Assembly: GCA_964581385.1 (NCBI GenBank)
Contig: CAZOOK010000027.1
Span: forward strand, 18,115 to 82,114
Length of the DNA: 64,000 bases
Source of the DNA: CAZOOK01 sp964581385
GTDB lineage: Bacteria > Pseudomonadota > Gammaproteobacteria > Nevskiales > Nevskiaceae
Direction: 5' to 3'
Shown here: one piece after another, positions 45,864 to 54,969 of the stretch
Position numbering within the stretch: the first letter of the stretch is position 1
How the letters are laid out: each line of letters opens with the position of its first letter
Translations under genes and position numbers: made by a program
The notes under the pieces: model-generated
Seen by the model: the letters and a program-made list of their open reading frames with translations, nothing else
Databases searched by the model: none
What the model was told of the DNA's origin: nothing

Positions 45864-46934
45864 ATGCAGCCCAAAAGCCAAGCGCGGGACGAAATTAATC
45901 CATCCGCCAACGGAGTGGCCAGTGGCGCGGCACCGAGGTTGCATGAGCACGCCAGCGAGACCCAGAATTATGAGCAACTCGTCAAGTGGTCCGTTGCGCT
46001 GGCGCTGACGGAAGAGGCTTGCACGAGCAGCGTCGGGTTTTTGAATCAGATGCTCGCTGATACGCTGACTTTGCGCGACCTTTACAAAAAGCATCATTGG
46101 CAGGTGTTAGGACCAACATTCACCTTGCTTTATTTGCTCTATGAGAAGCACTACGCGGAGCAAGAGGCGCTGGTAGACGTTATTGCCGAACGCATCCAGT
46201 TACTTGGCGGTGTCACCGTAGCGATGGGTGCGGACGTTGCAGAGAAGACAATAATCCCGCAGCCGCCTCGTGAACGCGAGGAGGTGCCAGCGCAACTTTC
46301 GCGCCTGCTTAAGGCGCATGAACTAATCATTCTTGCCACGCGACGTTTCGCCGCCAAGGCTAACGATCTTGGCGATGTCGACACCCATGACATGCTGGTC
46401 GGCAATGTTCAGCGCATCAACGAATTGCAAGCTTGGTTCTTGTCGGAGCGGTTGAGACGACATGACGTCGCAGCGGTGCCATCCAGTACACAGCGTCCGG
46501 GGTCTGTCCGACGTGGAGAGCCGCAAGCGACTGACCAAAGCGCCAAATCCCGCAGCGAAGAGCAATTCAATGCGCTCAATAATATTGCTGGCGACAGTAT
46601 CAAAAGCAAAGGCAGTCAGATCGCTACGGCGGAGCGAGGGATGGAGCGCGATTCGGAAGCGGGAGATCGTCGCGGTTCTCGCTTCTCTTCTCTGTTCAAA
46701 AGGCTGAGCGAGGTATTCTTTTGGGGAGCTGTACTGTCTCTGGCGATCGCAGCGACCTTATGTCTTTTCAGTGTGCGAACGGTCAACCGCATCGACGAGG
46801 ACGTAGTGCTGTACACAGTGCTGGTGCTTTCACTAGCGGGGATCGCCATGGCGGCCTTGTCGGCGATCTTGGGATCCCTCTGGCGAGGAGCGCCGGCTTC
46901 GCCAAGTATGAAGTCCGCATACTGGACGACCTGA
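45864..46934 (+). CDS. Dps-like ferritin with C-terminal membrane hairpin
   Basis: A 356-aa protein. Residues about 35-200 are a Dps/ferritin-like four-helix domain. Aligned without gaps to E. coli Dps from HW onward, His51, Asp78 and Glu82 are kept, but His63 is Tyr and Asp67 is Glu, so the ferroxidase site is altered. After a polar linker of about 80 residues, two hydrophobic segments follow (FFWGAVLSLAIAATLCLFSV near 285 and VVLYTVLVLSLAGIAMAALS near 317), which should form a membrane hairpin. Usual Dps proteins are 150-200 aa and soluble. AAGGAG precedes the ATG. It is a single-gene unit by context. Role: probably stress or DNA/iron protection tethered to the inner membrane (inference). 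Confidence 0.85.
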   Translation: MQPKSQARDEINPSANGVASGAAPRLHEHASETQNYEQLVKWSVALALTEEACTSSVGFLNQMLADTLTLRDLYKKHHWQVLGPTFTLLYLLYEKHYAEQEALVDVIAERIQLLGGVTVAMGADVAEKTIIPQPPREREEVPAQLSRLLKAHELIILATRRFAAKANDLGDVDTHDMLVGNVQRINELQAWFLSERLRRHDVAAVPSSTQRPGSVRRGEPQATDQSAKSRSEEQFNALNNIAGDSIKSKGSQIATAERGMERDSEAGDRRGSRFSSLFKRLSEVFFWGAVLSLAIAATLCLFSVRTVNRIDEDVVLYTVLVLSLAGIAMAALSAILGSLWRGAPASPSMKSAYWTT

Positions 46935-47206
46935 CTCGGGAGTGTATTCGCCACGCGGAAGCGGATGAAACAGGGACGCGGTCACTACTTTCAATAGCGA
47001 TCTTGGCACCTTTGTTGATACAAATAACGTCGGCAGAACGGATCATTCAAAACCAGGGAAGGAACACAAAGTGACAACTTTACGACACGTTGCTCTGGAT
47101 CCCGTTATCTCGGCTGCCCCGTTTTTCATGCACTTTGCACATCCTTAGTGCGCCTTCGCTGATCCGGGCATGCCCGCGTGACGAGCACGTTGTACGGAAA
47201 GGATCC

Positions 47207-48724
47207 ATGAATCAGCCTCTACGTTTGTTGGCTGTAGAAGACTCTATAAGCGACCTCAAGCTGCTTCTATACGCCCTTGGCGAGGGTGGCTACGATGTCA
47301 CTCACGAAGTGGTTAGTAGCGCTGACGCTATGCGTACGGCATTGGAAACCTCGGATTGGGATGTGATCACTTCTGACCATTACATGCCCAAGTTCCGCGC
47401 CCCGGCGGCTTTGGCGCTTGCAAAGGAGTTGCGCCCGGACCTGCCGTTCATCATCGTATCCGGAGAAATTAACCTTGATCTGGCGGTGTCAATGATGAGA
47501 GAGGGCGCAGCGGACTTTATCCAGAAGCGGGAGTTGTTGCGAGTGGTTCCGGTCATCACTCGCTGTCTGCGCGAGGTGGAGGCGCGTCGTGATCGGAAGC
47601 GCGCCGAAGAAGCCTTGCGGGTCTCAGAAAGTCGTTACCGGCGCCTCTTTGAAACCGCGCAGGACGGAATATTTCTCCTCGATGCGGATACAGGCACGAT
47701 TTTCGACGCAAATCCTTTTTTGATTGAAATGCTGTCTTATTCAAAAGAGCAGCTGGTCGGGAAGAAGCTATGGGAACTTGGTGTCTTCAAAGACATCAAT
47801 GCATCCAAGAAGGCCTTTGATGAATTGAAGGCCAATGGCTATGTCCGCTATGACGACCTGCCGCTTCAGGGACGCGATGGGCGGGAGATTGCAGTGGAGT
47901 TCGTAAGCAATGTTTACGTCGTCGATCAGGGAGAAGTGATCCAATGCAACATTCGCGATATTTCGGCGCGCAAACGGGCCGAACTCGCGCTGCACACGCT
48001 TACTGCTGAACTGGAGCAACGCGTGACGGAACGCACCAGACAACTCGAAGAGCTCAATAAAGAATTGGAGTCCTTCAGCTATTCAATCTCCCATGATTTG
48101 CGCGCGCCGCTGCGGAACGTCAATGGCTTCGTCCAGCTGTTGCAGAAAGAATGCGCCGATCGGAAGTATTCCAAGCAGTCGGAATTGCTTGAGAATATTA
48201 GTTGTTCCGTGAATCGCATGAGCGATCTCATTGATGCGCTCTTGAGATTGGCACATTTATCGATCGGCGAGCTCAAGCGGGAGTGTGTGGACATCAGTGC
48301 CGCTGTTCATCGCATTGCCCAGGATCTCCAAGAGCATGATCCGGCCCGTCAAGCCGAATGGATAATTGCTGAAGGGGTTACGGTGAACGCCGACCCTCAA
48401 TTAGTAAAGATATTGCTGGACAACGTACTCGGCAACGCCTGGAAATTCACAGCTCCTCGGGTGCTGGCCCATATCGAATTCGGTGTCGCACCCCAAGATA
48501 ACGGAAGCGTTGCCTATTTTGTGCGCGACAATGGTTCGGGATTCGACATGATCCATGCCGACAGGATGTTCGGTGCGTTCCAACGCCTGCACAGCGAAAA
48601 AGAATTTCCCGGCATTGGCGTCGGTCTCGCCATCGTTCAGCGTATTATCCATCGCCACGATGGGCGAGTGTGGGCGGATAGCGCGGTAGACAAGGGCACC
48701 ACGCTTTATTTCACTCTGATATAG
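47207..48724 (+). CDS. REC-PAS histidine kinase
   Basis: A soluble 505-aa protein. It has an N-terminal receiver of the Rcp1-like type (VEDSISDLKLL, acceptor Asp in ITSDHYMP near residue 58), a PAS domain (about 145-265), a coiled coil, HisKA with His in SISHDLRAPL, and HATPase_c with GSGFDM and GIGVGLAIVQRI. I chose the ATG at 47207, right after GGAAAGGATCC; the frame upstream to 47090 has no domain. A receiver at the front suggests it is itself the target of another kinase. No partner gene is adjacent. The HisKA type resembles that of phytochrome-like kinases, but there is no chromophore domain. Confidence 0.92.
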   Translation: MNQPLRLLAVEDSISDLKLLLYALGEGGYDVTHEVVSSADAMRTALETSDWDVITSDHYMPKFRAPAALALAKELRPDLPFIIVSGEINLDLAVSMMREGAADFIQKRELLRVVPVITRCLREVEARRDRKRAEEALRVSESRYRRLFETAQDGIFLLDADTGTIFDANPFLIEMLSYSKEQLVGKKLWELGVFKDINASKKAFDELKANGYVRYDDLPLQGRDGREIAVEFVSNVYVVDQGEVIQCNIRDISARKRAELALHTLTAELEQRVTERTRQLEELNKELESFSYSISHDLRAPLRNVNGFVQLLQKECADRKYSKQSELLENISCSVNRMSDLIDALLRLAHLSIGELKRECVDISAAVHRIAQDLQEHDPARQAEWIIAEGVTVNADPQLVKILLDNVLGNAWKFTAPRVLAHIEFGVAPQDNGSVAYFVRDNGSGFDMIHADRMFGAFQRLHSEKEFPGIGVGLAIVQRIIHRHDGRVWADSAVDKGTTLYFTLI

Positions 48725-48826
48725 AAAAGAGAGCTTCCGAAAGCCTGTTTCTGTCTGGTTGGTAATTGTCTATCGACCGCTTTGTGGACGATGATCCTCT
48801 GATGCTGCTGTACGTAATCATCACAA

Positions 48827-50179
48827 TCAGGGGATTGTTACCCTGAAGAGCGTTCCATCGTTGTTCGAGTTTCCGGCCGTAGAGGTCGTTCCGTAGACCG
48901 CTCCGAGGAGCCCTGGAATAAGCGCCAACGGTTCTGCTCCATCCGTTACTCCGGTGAACGAGTACAAGACGGATTTGACTCCGCCAGCGATCTTGAAGAT
49001 CGAGCCGAAATTGTAATCTCCGCCATCACTGGTGATGCCGTACAGATCTCCATTCTTGAGGAGCACCACCTTGGGCACGAGGCCATCGTTGCCGCCGCTG
49101 AATCCGTACAGCGTTGAGAAGGTGGTTCCATCAGGCGTCAGCTCGAACACAGTGCCACCGTTGCTGGGGAGATTTCCCCCCGCGGTGGTGCCGTACAGAA
49201 TGCCGTCGCCACCCTGTGTGAGGCTGATCGGTCCGTTGCCGTCGCCGCTGCCGTCGTGGTAATTGGCACCAAATTTATGTGTGACGGTTTCAACGCCGGC
49301 GACTGTGATCCTGAAGATCGCGCCGGCTCCTCTGCGCGAGTCTCCGCCGCCTGCCGTGCCATACAGATTGCCATCGCTGCCCTGGATCAGGCTGGTTGGA
49401 TTTTCGCCGTCATTCGCGTATCTGCCCGCGAAACTGTAAAAGGTTGCGAATCCGCTGCCGCTCGGCGAAAGCTTGAAAATGGTACCGAGCGGCCGAGCAC
49501 CGGTTCCACCGGTTGGCGTGGTGCCATAGAGATTGCCATCTCTCGCATACACGAGATTGTCCGGACTGTTGCCGTCTGTACCGCCGGTGAAGGAATACAG
49601 CGTGGTAAGTGTCCCGATTGCCGGTCCGCATGCACTGTTGACCGTGAGTTTCCATATCGTGCCGTTTCCGGTGCTACCGCCGAACTCGGTCGTCCCATAC
49701 AAACCGCGGTCGCCGCCGACAACGATGCTGGTCGGGTTTTTACCATCCGTCTCCCCACCGAACGAGTAGACAACGGTTTCTTTTCCCAGGATGGTGCTCC
49801 TGAAAATCGCGCCAGCATTATTTGCACCGCCGTTGCGGCTAATGCCGTAGAGGCACATATTTGCGGCGAGAACTAATCCCTTTGCGGTTGGATTCGCCGC
49901 GTCCGGCTGGCCGGCGAAATTGTATTCAGTCATCAATGCCGCCGCTTCACCAATGGCAGGTAGTGTCAAAGCTGATGCAGCTGTGATAACCAAAGTAAGC
50001 CTTCCGAAGAGAGTACCTACTCTGCTCCTTTCGAGAGCCCGAAAAAATTTTGAAGCGGCGCGAGCCAGGCGGGAAACCCAGAACTGCTGACAAGTCGAAT
50101 GCTTGCCATCGCTACAACGCCGAAAGCCGCCACTCTCAATAGGAACGGCGGCGGCATGCGAAGGTGTAAACGGTTCCAT
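48827..50179 (-). CDS. Secreted GloVer-type (TIGR03803) tandem-repeat protein
   Basis: A 450-aa protein built of about eight repeats of the form YSFxGxxDGxxP, then LYGTTxxGG and GTIFK. These match the Gloeo/Verruco repeat family (TIGR03803), thought to form a beta-propeller. A hydrophobic segment, LTLVITAASALTLPAIGEAAA, at about 60-80 looks like a signal or anchor, but it is preceded by an unusually long basic stretch of about 55 residues. I chose the ATG at 50179, which has GGAG eight bases upstream; a start closer to the hydrophobic segment cannot be excluded. Function is unknown; such proteins are extracellular or surface-exposed. It converges on the REC-PAS kinase gene. Confidence 0.85.
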   Translation of the reverse strand: MEPFTPSHAAAVPIESGGFRRCSDGKHSTCQQFWVSRLARAASKFFRALERSRVGTLFGRLTLVITAASALTLPAIGEAAALMTEYNFAGQPDAANPTAKGLVLAANMCLYGISRNGGANNAGAIFRSTILGKETVVYSFGGETDGKNPTSIVVGGDRGLYGTTEFGGSTGNGTIWKLTVNSACGPAIGTLTTLYSFTGGTDGNSPDNLVYARDGNLYGTTPTGGTGARPLGTIFKLSPSGSGFATFYSFAGRYANDGENPTSLIQGSDGNLYGTAGGGDSRRGAGAIFRITVAGVETVTHKFGANYHDGSGDGNGPISLTQGGDGILYGTTAGGNLPSNGGTVFELTPDGTTFSTLYGFSGGNDGLVPKVVLLKNGDLYGITSDGGDYNFGSIFKIAGGVKSVLYSFTGVTDGAEPLALIPGLLGAVYGTTSTAGNSNNDGTLFRVTIP

Positions 50180-50253
50180 GGGCAGATTCTCCAATAACGC
50201 GACCATTGTCCGCCCGAATCCCGAGAAACTCTGTTATGTATCGCACATACAAA

Positions 50254-51006
50254 TCAGTCCACGACCGGCAGGTTTTCATTGATCTGCATTTCGGCGGCTA
50301 TCGCCCGCAGGCAAAACTCCCAAAGATCTCTAGCCAGAGCAGCCATTCGGGCAGGATCAGGAACACTCGTCTCTTGAGCGAGCAGCTCGGTATGCGCGGT
50401 CGTCGATACGAGGTTGTAGAGCAACGTCGCTAAGCGCCAAGGATCTGCGGATCGAACGGAGCCGACCCTCATTCCCTCTGACAGTTGCTGCACGATCAGT
50501 TCTAGCAGCGGGTTCAGAGCGGCCTGGAGATCGTCGGGCCGGGATTGTGCAAGCCGCAAATGCTCGCGACTCATTGCCGCGCCACGCCGCCCGGTCGTCG
50601 GGTTCTGCAATTGGACATCGACGCTGCGGCCGAGGACGATCGACGTGACGATCAATTCCAGCCGATCCAGAGGGTCCGCTAAATGCGCGACCTGATCGCG
50701 GTAGTGCCGGGCTGCAAGGCGGATCGTGTGCTCGAACACCGCGAGCATCAAGTCATCTTTCCCTCCAAAACGTTCGTAGAACGCTCGCCGCGACAGCGCG
50801 GATTTTTTGAGCACCGCCCGGATCGTCAGCCCGTCGAGCCCATCTTGTTCAAGCAGGGTGAACGCGGCTTCGACGATGCGACGGCTGCGTTCAAGAATCT
50901 GGTCGCGCCCGACTTCCAGTACGCGGGTTGCGGAACGTTGCTCCCAGCGCGCTGGCGTGTTGAGCGCCGCGCCGCGCTCCGATTTGGAAGACGTTCCCTC
51001 TCTCAC
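50254..51006 (-). CDS. TetR/AcrR family transcriptional regulator
   Basis: A 250-aa repressor-type protein. The N-terminal helix-turn-helix at about 40-85 reads AAFTLLEQDGLDGLTIRAV, then SALSRRAFYERFGGKDDL. The ligand-binding helical part is not recognisable. The start is GTG with GAGG upstream; the first 35 residues are an unstructured basic tail. It is divergent from a ferredoxin-P450 operon, and two palindromes of TetR-operator shape lie in the 146-bp spacer, one overlapping that operon's promoter. It very likely represses the P450 operon and itself, and releases on binding the substrate. Confidence 0.93.
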   Translation of the reverse strand: MREGTSSKSERGAALNTPARWEQRSATRVLEVGRDQILERSRRIVEAAFTLLEQDGLDGLTIRAVLKKSALSRRAFYERFGGKDDLMLAVFEHTIRLAARHYRDQVAHLADPLDRLELIVTSIVLGRSVDVQLQNPTTGRRGAAMSREHLRLAQSRPDDLQAALNPLLELIVQQLSEGMRVGSVRSADPWRLATLLYNLVSTTAHTELLAQETSVPDPARMAALARDLWEFCLRAIAAEMQINENLPVVD

Positions 51007-51024
51007 AGCGGCGCCTCATTGGAA

Positions 51025-51041
51025 TGAGAACGTAGTTCTTC
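51025..51041. promoter_or_regulatory. TetR operator-like site O1
   Basis: GAGAAC, three bases, GTTCTT: an inverted repeat with one imperfect pair, about 20 bases before the TetR start. It matches O2 in the arms, so it is probably the autoregulatory site. Confidence 0.55.
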
Positions 51042-51080
51042 AAATCCAAGCTCACAAATGGAAATCGGATAGATCATGAC

Positions 51081-51109
51081 TTGACAATAACATGCGGAGA
51101 GCATGAAAT
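51081..51109 (+). promoter_or_regulatory. Sigma70-type promoter for ferredoxin-P450 operon
   Basis: TTGACA is a perfect -35 box. TGAAAT, 17 bases later, is a 4/6 match to the -10. The predicted start falls inside O2. Confidence 0.55.
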
Positions 51110-51113
51110 ACGA

Positions 51114-51128
51114 GAGAACATCGTTCTC
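51114..51128. promoter_or_regulatory. TetR operator-like site O2
   Basis: GAGAACATCGTTCTC is a perfect inverted repeat with a three-base centre. It lies just downstream of the -10 box, where a bound repressor would block transcription of the ferredoxin and P450 genes. Confidence 0.65.
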
Positions 51129-51152
51129 AAAATCACGAAGGATTAGCAATCC

Positions 51153-51476
51153 ATGCCCGCAGTTATCTACATCGCACATGACGGAACCCGGCATCTGGTA
51201 GAGGTGCCCAACGGCGATTCCGTGATGCAGGGTGCGGTCAACAACATGATCAACGGCATCGCCGGCGAATGCGGCGGTGGTCTGGCTTGCGCGACTTGCC
51301 ATTGCTATATCGACGAGGCGTGGATGGATCGTGTCGGCACCGCGACCGGCGCCGAGGACCAGATGCTGGGGGCGACATCCAGTGAGCGCAAACCAACCAG
51401 CCGCCTAGGCTGTCAGATCGCGATCAATGACGCGCTGGATGGCTTGGTCGTCCATCTGCCTGAAAACCAATATTGA
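51153..51476 (+). CDS. [2Fe-2S] ferredoxin (adrenodoxin/putidaredoxin type)
   Basis: A 107-aa ferredoxin. The cluster cysteines are seen in GECGGGLACATCHC, with the last ligand in RLGCQI, the CX5CX2C...C pattern of putidaredoxin-like proteins. The conserved ending, HLPENQY, is also typical. It carries single electrons from an NAD(P)H ferredoxin reductase to the P450 encoded just downstream; no reductase gene is in this window. The gap to the chosen P450 start is 41 bases, and they share the promoter at 51081. Confidence 0.95.
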   Translation: MPAVIYIAHDGTRHLVEVPNGDSVMQGAVNNMINGIAGECGGGLACATCHCYIDEAWMDRVGTATGAEDQMLGATSSERKPTSRLGCQIAINDALDGLVVHLPENQY

Positions 51477-51517
51477 GCCCGGACAGGGCATCCACAGAGA
51501 ATTCGAGGAATGCGACG

Positions 51518-52747
51518 ATGGCAAGCGGCACGCAAGCAACAGGACCGGCCCCGATTCCGGATCATGTTCCGCGGGAACTGATTTACGAGGCTCGGATCAC
51601 GGAGGGCGCGGAGTTCCTGGCCGCACCGCACAAGTTCATGGCGGAGTTGCATCAGAAGGCGCCGCCGATCTTCTTCAGTCCTGGCAGCGAGCACGCCAAG
51701 GCGGCCTGGCAGCTGCTGAAATATGAAGACGCGTTCTTCGTCCTCCGGCATCCGGAATTCTTCACGAGCGCCGGTTCTGGCCCATTCCCGCGCGATCCGA
51801 ACGACTGGTGGAACATCATCCCGCTGGAGATCGAACCGCCGCACCACCGAAAATATCGCGCGATCGTCGATCCGCTGGTCTCACCCAAGACGGTAATGAC
51901 GCTGGAGCAGTCGATCCGCAACCTCGCCAACGAGCTGATCGACCAGTTCATCGACAAGGGCGAGTGCGAGTTTGCCAAGGACTTCGGCCGTCCGCTGCCG
52001 GTCGGCGTGTTCCTCGACATCATGGGCCTGCCGCGAAATATGATGGATGAGTTCGTCCGCTGGGCGATGGGCCTTCTGCATGCGCAAGACCGACAGGTCG
52101 CGCAGCAGGTGATGGGCGAGGTGACGCAATATCTGAATGCGGTGATCCGCGAGAAAGCCGCCAGTCCCGATGGCGGTGCAGTCAGCGCGATCGTGCACGG
52201 CAAGCCGGGCGGCGAACCCATGTCGGGCCGGGAAACCTTCGGCTTCGTGTTCTTCCTGTTCATCGCCGGGCTCGACACGGTGTTCGCGACCCTCAACAAC
52301 ATCTTCGTCTGGCTCGCACAGAACCCCGACCGCCGGCGCGAGATCATCGATACGCCGGACAACATCAACAATGTCGTCGAGGAGCTGTTGCGCGTTTTCA
52401 CCGTGACCTTCTCAGGCCGCACGCTGACGCAGGACTACGAAATCCGGGGTGTGAAGATGAAGAAGGGCGATCGCGTAACCAGCGTGCTGCCGTCCTGCAA
52501 CTATGATCCCGAAATCTTCCCGAACCCGATGGAAGTGAACTTCAACCGTCCGCGCAAACCGACGCTCGCTTTTGCGGGTGGTGTGCACAGCTGCATGGGC
52601 GCGCATCTGGCACGCATGGAGATCAAGGTGTGTTTGCAGGAATTCCTGCGACGCATTCCCGACTTCACGCTGAAGCCGAACGCAAAGATCGAATATTGGC
52701 CGGGCGGAGTCGTTGGTCCGAAGTCGGTACCGCTTGCGTGGCGATGA
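51518..52747 (+). CDS. Cytochrome P450
   Basis: A soluble class I bacterial P450 of 409 aa. The I-helix reads FIAGLDTVFA, with Asp before the conserved Thr. The ExxR of the K-helix is in VEELLRVF near 288. The haem-binding loop FAGGVHSCMGAHLARME has the axial Cys at about 359. I chose the ATG at 51518, which has GAGGA upstream; a TTG overlapping the ferredoxin stop would add 15 residues. The sequence type (EPPHHRKYR, WPGGVVGPKS) resembles terpene- or steroid-hydroxylating P450s. The substrate is probably the TetR ligand or a relative of it (inference). Confidence 0.94.
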   Translation: MASGTQATGPAPIPDHVPRELIYEARITEGAEFLAAPHKFMAELHQKAPPIFFSPGSEHAKAAWQLLKYEDAFFVLRHPEFFTSAGSGPFPRDPNDWWNIIPLEIEPPHHRKYRAIVDPLVSPKTVMTLEQSIRNLANELIDQFIDKGECEFAKDFGRPLPVGVFLDIMGLPRNMMDEFVRWAMGLLHAQDRQVAQQVMGEVTQYLNAVIREKAASPDGGAVSAIVHGKPGGEPMSGRETFGFVFFLFIAGLDTVFATLNNIFVWLAQNPDRRREIIDTPDNINNVVEELLRVFTVTFSGRTLTQDYEIRGVKMKKGDRVTSVLPSCNYDPEIFPNPMEVNFNRPRKPTLAFAGGVHSCMGAHLARMEIKVCLQEFLRRIPDFTLKPNAKIEYWPGGVVGPKSVPLAWR

Positions 52748-53228
52748 CAAGGCGATGCTCGAATAGACTGCTGGCGTTTCAACTCGATGCACCGGTAGTC
52801 GAGGTGCAACTCGTCGATCTTCCGCATCAGAGCCAGATCGGCTGCGCTGACCGTCGCAGCCCCCGAGGTTTTCGGGGCGATTCATAGATAGCACGGCATC
52901 GTCATTACCCACGGGTTCAGGTTGCAGAAATACTCTGACTCAACGCGGACGCCATGATGCGCCGGAGTTCTGATTGCGACAGACGCGATCCGCCCACGCC
53001 GCGGGAGTCTTCCTGGCTATTCTTGCTCGGACGACTCCTCCGATGCGCCGGAAGGTCCGCCTGCAGAAGACACCTGCCGATTCCCAAACGGACGCGGTAG
53101 CTGTGTTGGTTAACGCACATACCGCCGCAGCAAACAAGCGGACACTGCCAATCTTAGGGGACCTATGGCCATTTCCCTGATTAATCCGGTTCTTTTGTGT
53201 TTTTATGTTTCCCACGGAAGGAAACGAC
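52748..53228. other. Intergenic region between P450 and kaiC
   Basis: No gene is supported; the antisense frame here is a shadow of kaiC. A hairpin, CCCCGA with TCGGGG around a five-base loop, lies at 52861-52877, 113 bases after the P450 stop. It has no T-run. The promoter of the kai operon must lie toward the right end, but no clear -35/-10 pair was recognised. Confidence 0.4.
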
Positions 53229-54962
53229 ATGAAATCCGTCCGATCTATTACTGTGCCAATCCCAACCAAAGCGTCGACCGGGATCACGGGTTTCGATGAA
53301 ATTACCGGTGGCGGTTTGCCACGCGCCCGCACGACGCTGCTGGTGGGTGGTCCCGGTTCCGGGAAGACCATTCTCGCGCTGCAATTCCTGGTGCATGGCG
53401 CGCAGGTTTGCAAGGAGCCGGGCATTTTTGTCGCTTTTGAGGAAACCTCGAAACGCATCGTGGCCAATGCCGAAAGCTTCGGCTGGAAGCTAGCGGAGTT
53501 GCGCCGAAAAAAGCTGTTCTTTATGGATGCCCACCCAACGCCCGACCTGATCCAGTCGGGGGATTTCGATCTCGGCGGAATGCTGGCTGCGCTGGAAGCT
53601 CAGATCGAGGTAATGAGCGCGCGACGTATCGTATTCGATGCCCTGGATATCGTGTTAGCGCTGCTGCCAGATACGGCCGCGAAAAGGCGGGAGATCTATC
53701 GGCTGCATGAGTGGTTATTGGCGCGCGAATTGACGGGTGTCATCACCTTGAGAGCCAGCGGGAATGAGACGAGTGCTGTCAGCCAACAGCCGTTCGGCTT
53801 CATGCAATTCATGTTGGATTGCGTCGTGATTCTCAACCACTGCGTGGTGATGGGCGTGTCGCAACGCAATCTGCGCGTGCAGAAGTATCGCGGTTCCGGC
53901 TTCGATGAAGACGAATTGCCGTTCGTGATCGGTAAAGGCGGATTTGACGTCGCCATTGCACGCGCGTTGGGCGGTGTGGACGCCAAGGCGACGAACGAGC
54001 GCGTTACCAGCGGCGTGAAGCGGCTCGATACCATGCTGGGCGGCGGCTATTACCGCGGCGCCAGCGTGCTGATCACCGGCTTTCCCGGCACGGCCAAGAC
54101 CACCTTGAGCGCGGCATTCGCGGAGGCGGCCTGCCGGCGCGGCGAGCGCACCCTATTCATCAGTTTCGATTCGGACGGCACCGAGGTGATCCGCAACTTG
54201 GCCTCGGTGGGAATTCAGCTGGAGCGTTATGTAAAAAATGGGCTCTTGCGCATGATCTCGGCCCGCACCATCACCGGCAGCGCGGAGACCTATCTGGTGC
54301 GTATCAAGACGCTCGCGAAGGAGCATAGAGCACGTTGTCTGGTGATCGATCCGATATCCATATTATCCAAGTCCGGCAATGAGTTGACCGCACATAGCGT
54401 GGTGGAACGCCTGATCGATTGGTCGAAAGCTGCCGGTACCACTCTGGTCTGCACCAGTCTGCTCGACGAAATGTCCGGACAGTCCGAAGGTGCCTCACCA
54501 CTGCAGATCTCGATGCTCGCAGACACCTGGATTCACCTCAACTATCTGGTGCAAGCGGGCGAGCGCAACCGGGGCATATCCATTATCAAGTCCCGCGGCA
54601 TGGCGCATTCAAACCAGGTGCGCGAGCTGATCCTCAGCGATGTGGGCGTGACTCTGGCCGACACCTACACTGCGGGTGGCGAGGTGTTGATGGGCACGTT
54701 GCGCTGGGAAAAAGAACGCTCCGAGCGTGTCGCGAATGAAGCCTCAGAAGTCGCCGGGAAGCTCAAGCGCGTGAGGCTCGATGCCGAGGAGGCTGAGCTC
54801 GAGGTGCGAGTGAAATCGCTGCAGACAGAGCTGGTTGCGAAACAGGTCGAGAAGGCGCTATTGGCCCGCGCCACCGAGAGTCGCAAGGGAGAATTGTCGC
54901 GAGGCCGTACCCGAATGGAGGAATTGCGCGGCGCCGATGCGGCGATTCCGGGACCGAAGTGA
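53229..54962 (+). CDS. kaiC: KaiC-like double-domain ATPase
   Basis: A 577-aa protein with two RecA-like domains as in KaiC. CI (about 10-245) has Walker A GGPGSGKT, the Glu pair in VAFEETSKRI, and a Walker B Asp in RRIVFDALD. CII (about 255-500) has GFPGTAKTT and Walker B in CLVIDPISIL; the Glu pair is replaced by Asp-Ser-Asp in SFDSDGTE. By alignment with cyanobacterial KaiC in the segment QISMLADTW, the Ser431 equivalent is kept but Thr432 is Met. A C-terminal coiled coil of about 70 residues, absent in clock KaiC, follows. I chose the ATG at 53229, which has GGAAGG upstream. kaiB lies seven bases downstream. There is no kaiA. It probably acts as an ATP-dependent signalling switch, not as a clock. 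Confidence 0.93.
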   Translation: MKSVRSITVPIPTKASTGITGFDEITGGGLPRARTTLLVGGPGSGKTILALQFLVHGAQVCKEPGIFVAFEETSKRIVANAESFGWKLAELRRKKLFFMDAHPTPDLIQSGDFDLGGMLAALEAQIEVMSARRIVFDALDIVLALLPDTAAKRREIYRLHEWLLARELTGVITLRASGNETSAVSQQPFGFMQFMLDCVVILNHCVVMGVSQRNLRVQKYRGSGFDEDELPFVIGKGGFDVAIARALGGVDAKATNERVTSGVKRLDTMLGGGYYRGASVLITGFPGTAKTTLSAAFAEAACRRGERTLFISFDSDGTEVIRNLASVGIQLERYVKNGLLRMISARTITGSAETYLVRIKTLAKEHRARCLVIDPISILSKSGNELTAHSVVERLIDWSKAAGTTLVCTSLLDEMSGQSEGASPLQISMLADTWIHLNYLVQAGERNRGISIIKSRGMAHSNQVRELILSDVGVTLADTYTAGGEVLMGTLRWEKERSERVANEASEVAGKLKRVRLDAEEAELEVRVKSLQTELVAKQVEKALLARATESRKGELSRGRTRMEELRGADAAIPGPK

Positions 54963-54969
54963 ACCTGCT

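Noticed and set aside
52940..53467. Minus-strand frame over the kaiC start
   Set aside because: Most of it is the complement of the Walker A region of kaiC and of non-coding DNA; no domain.
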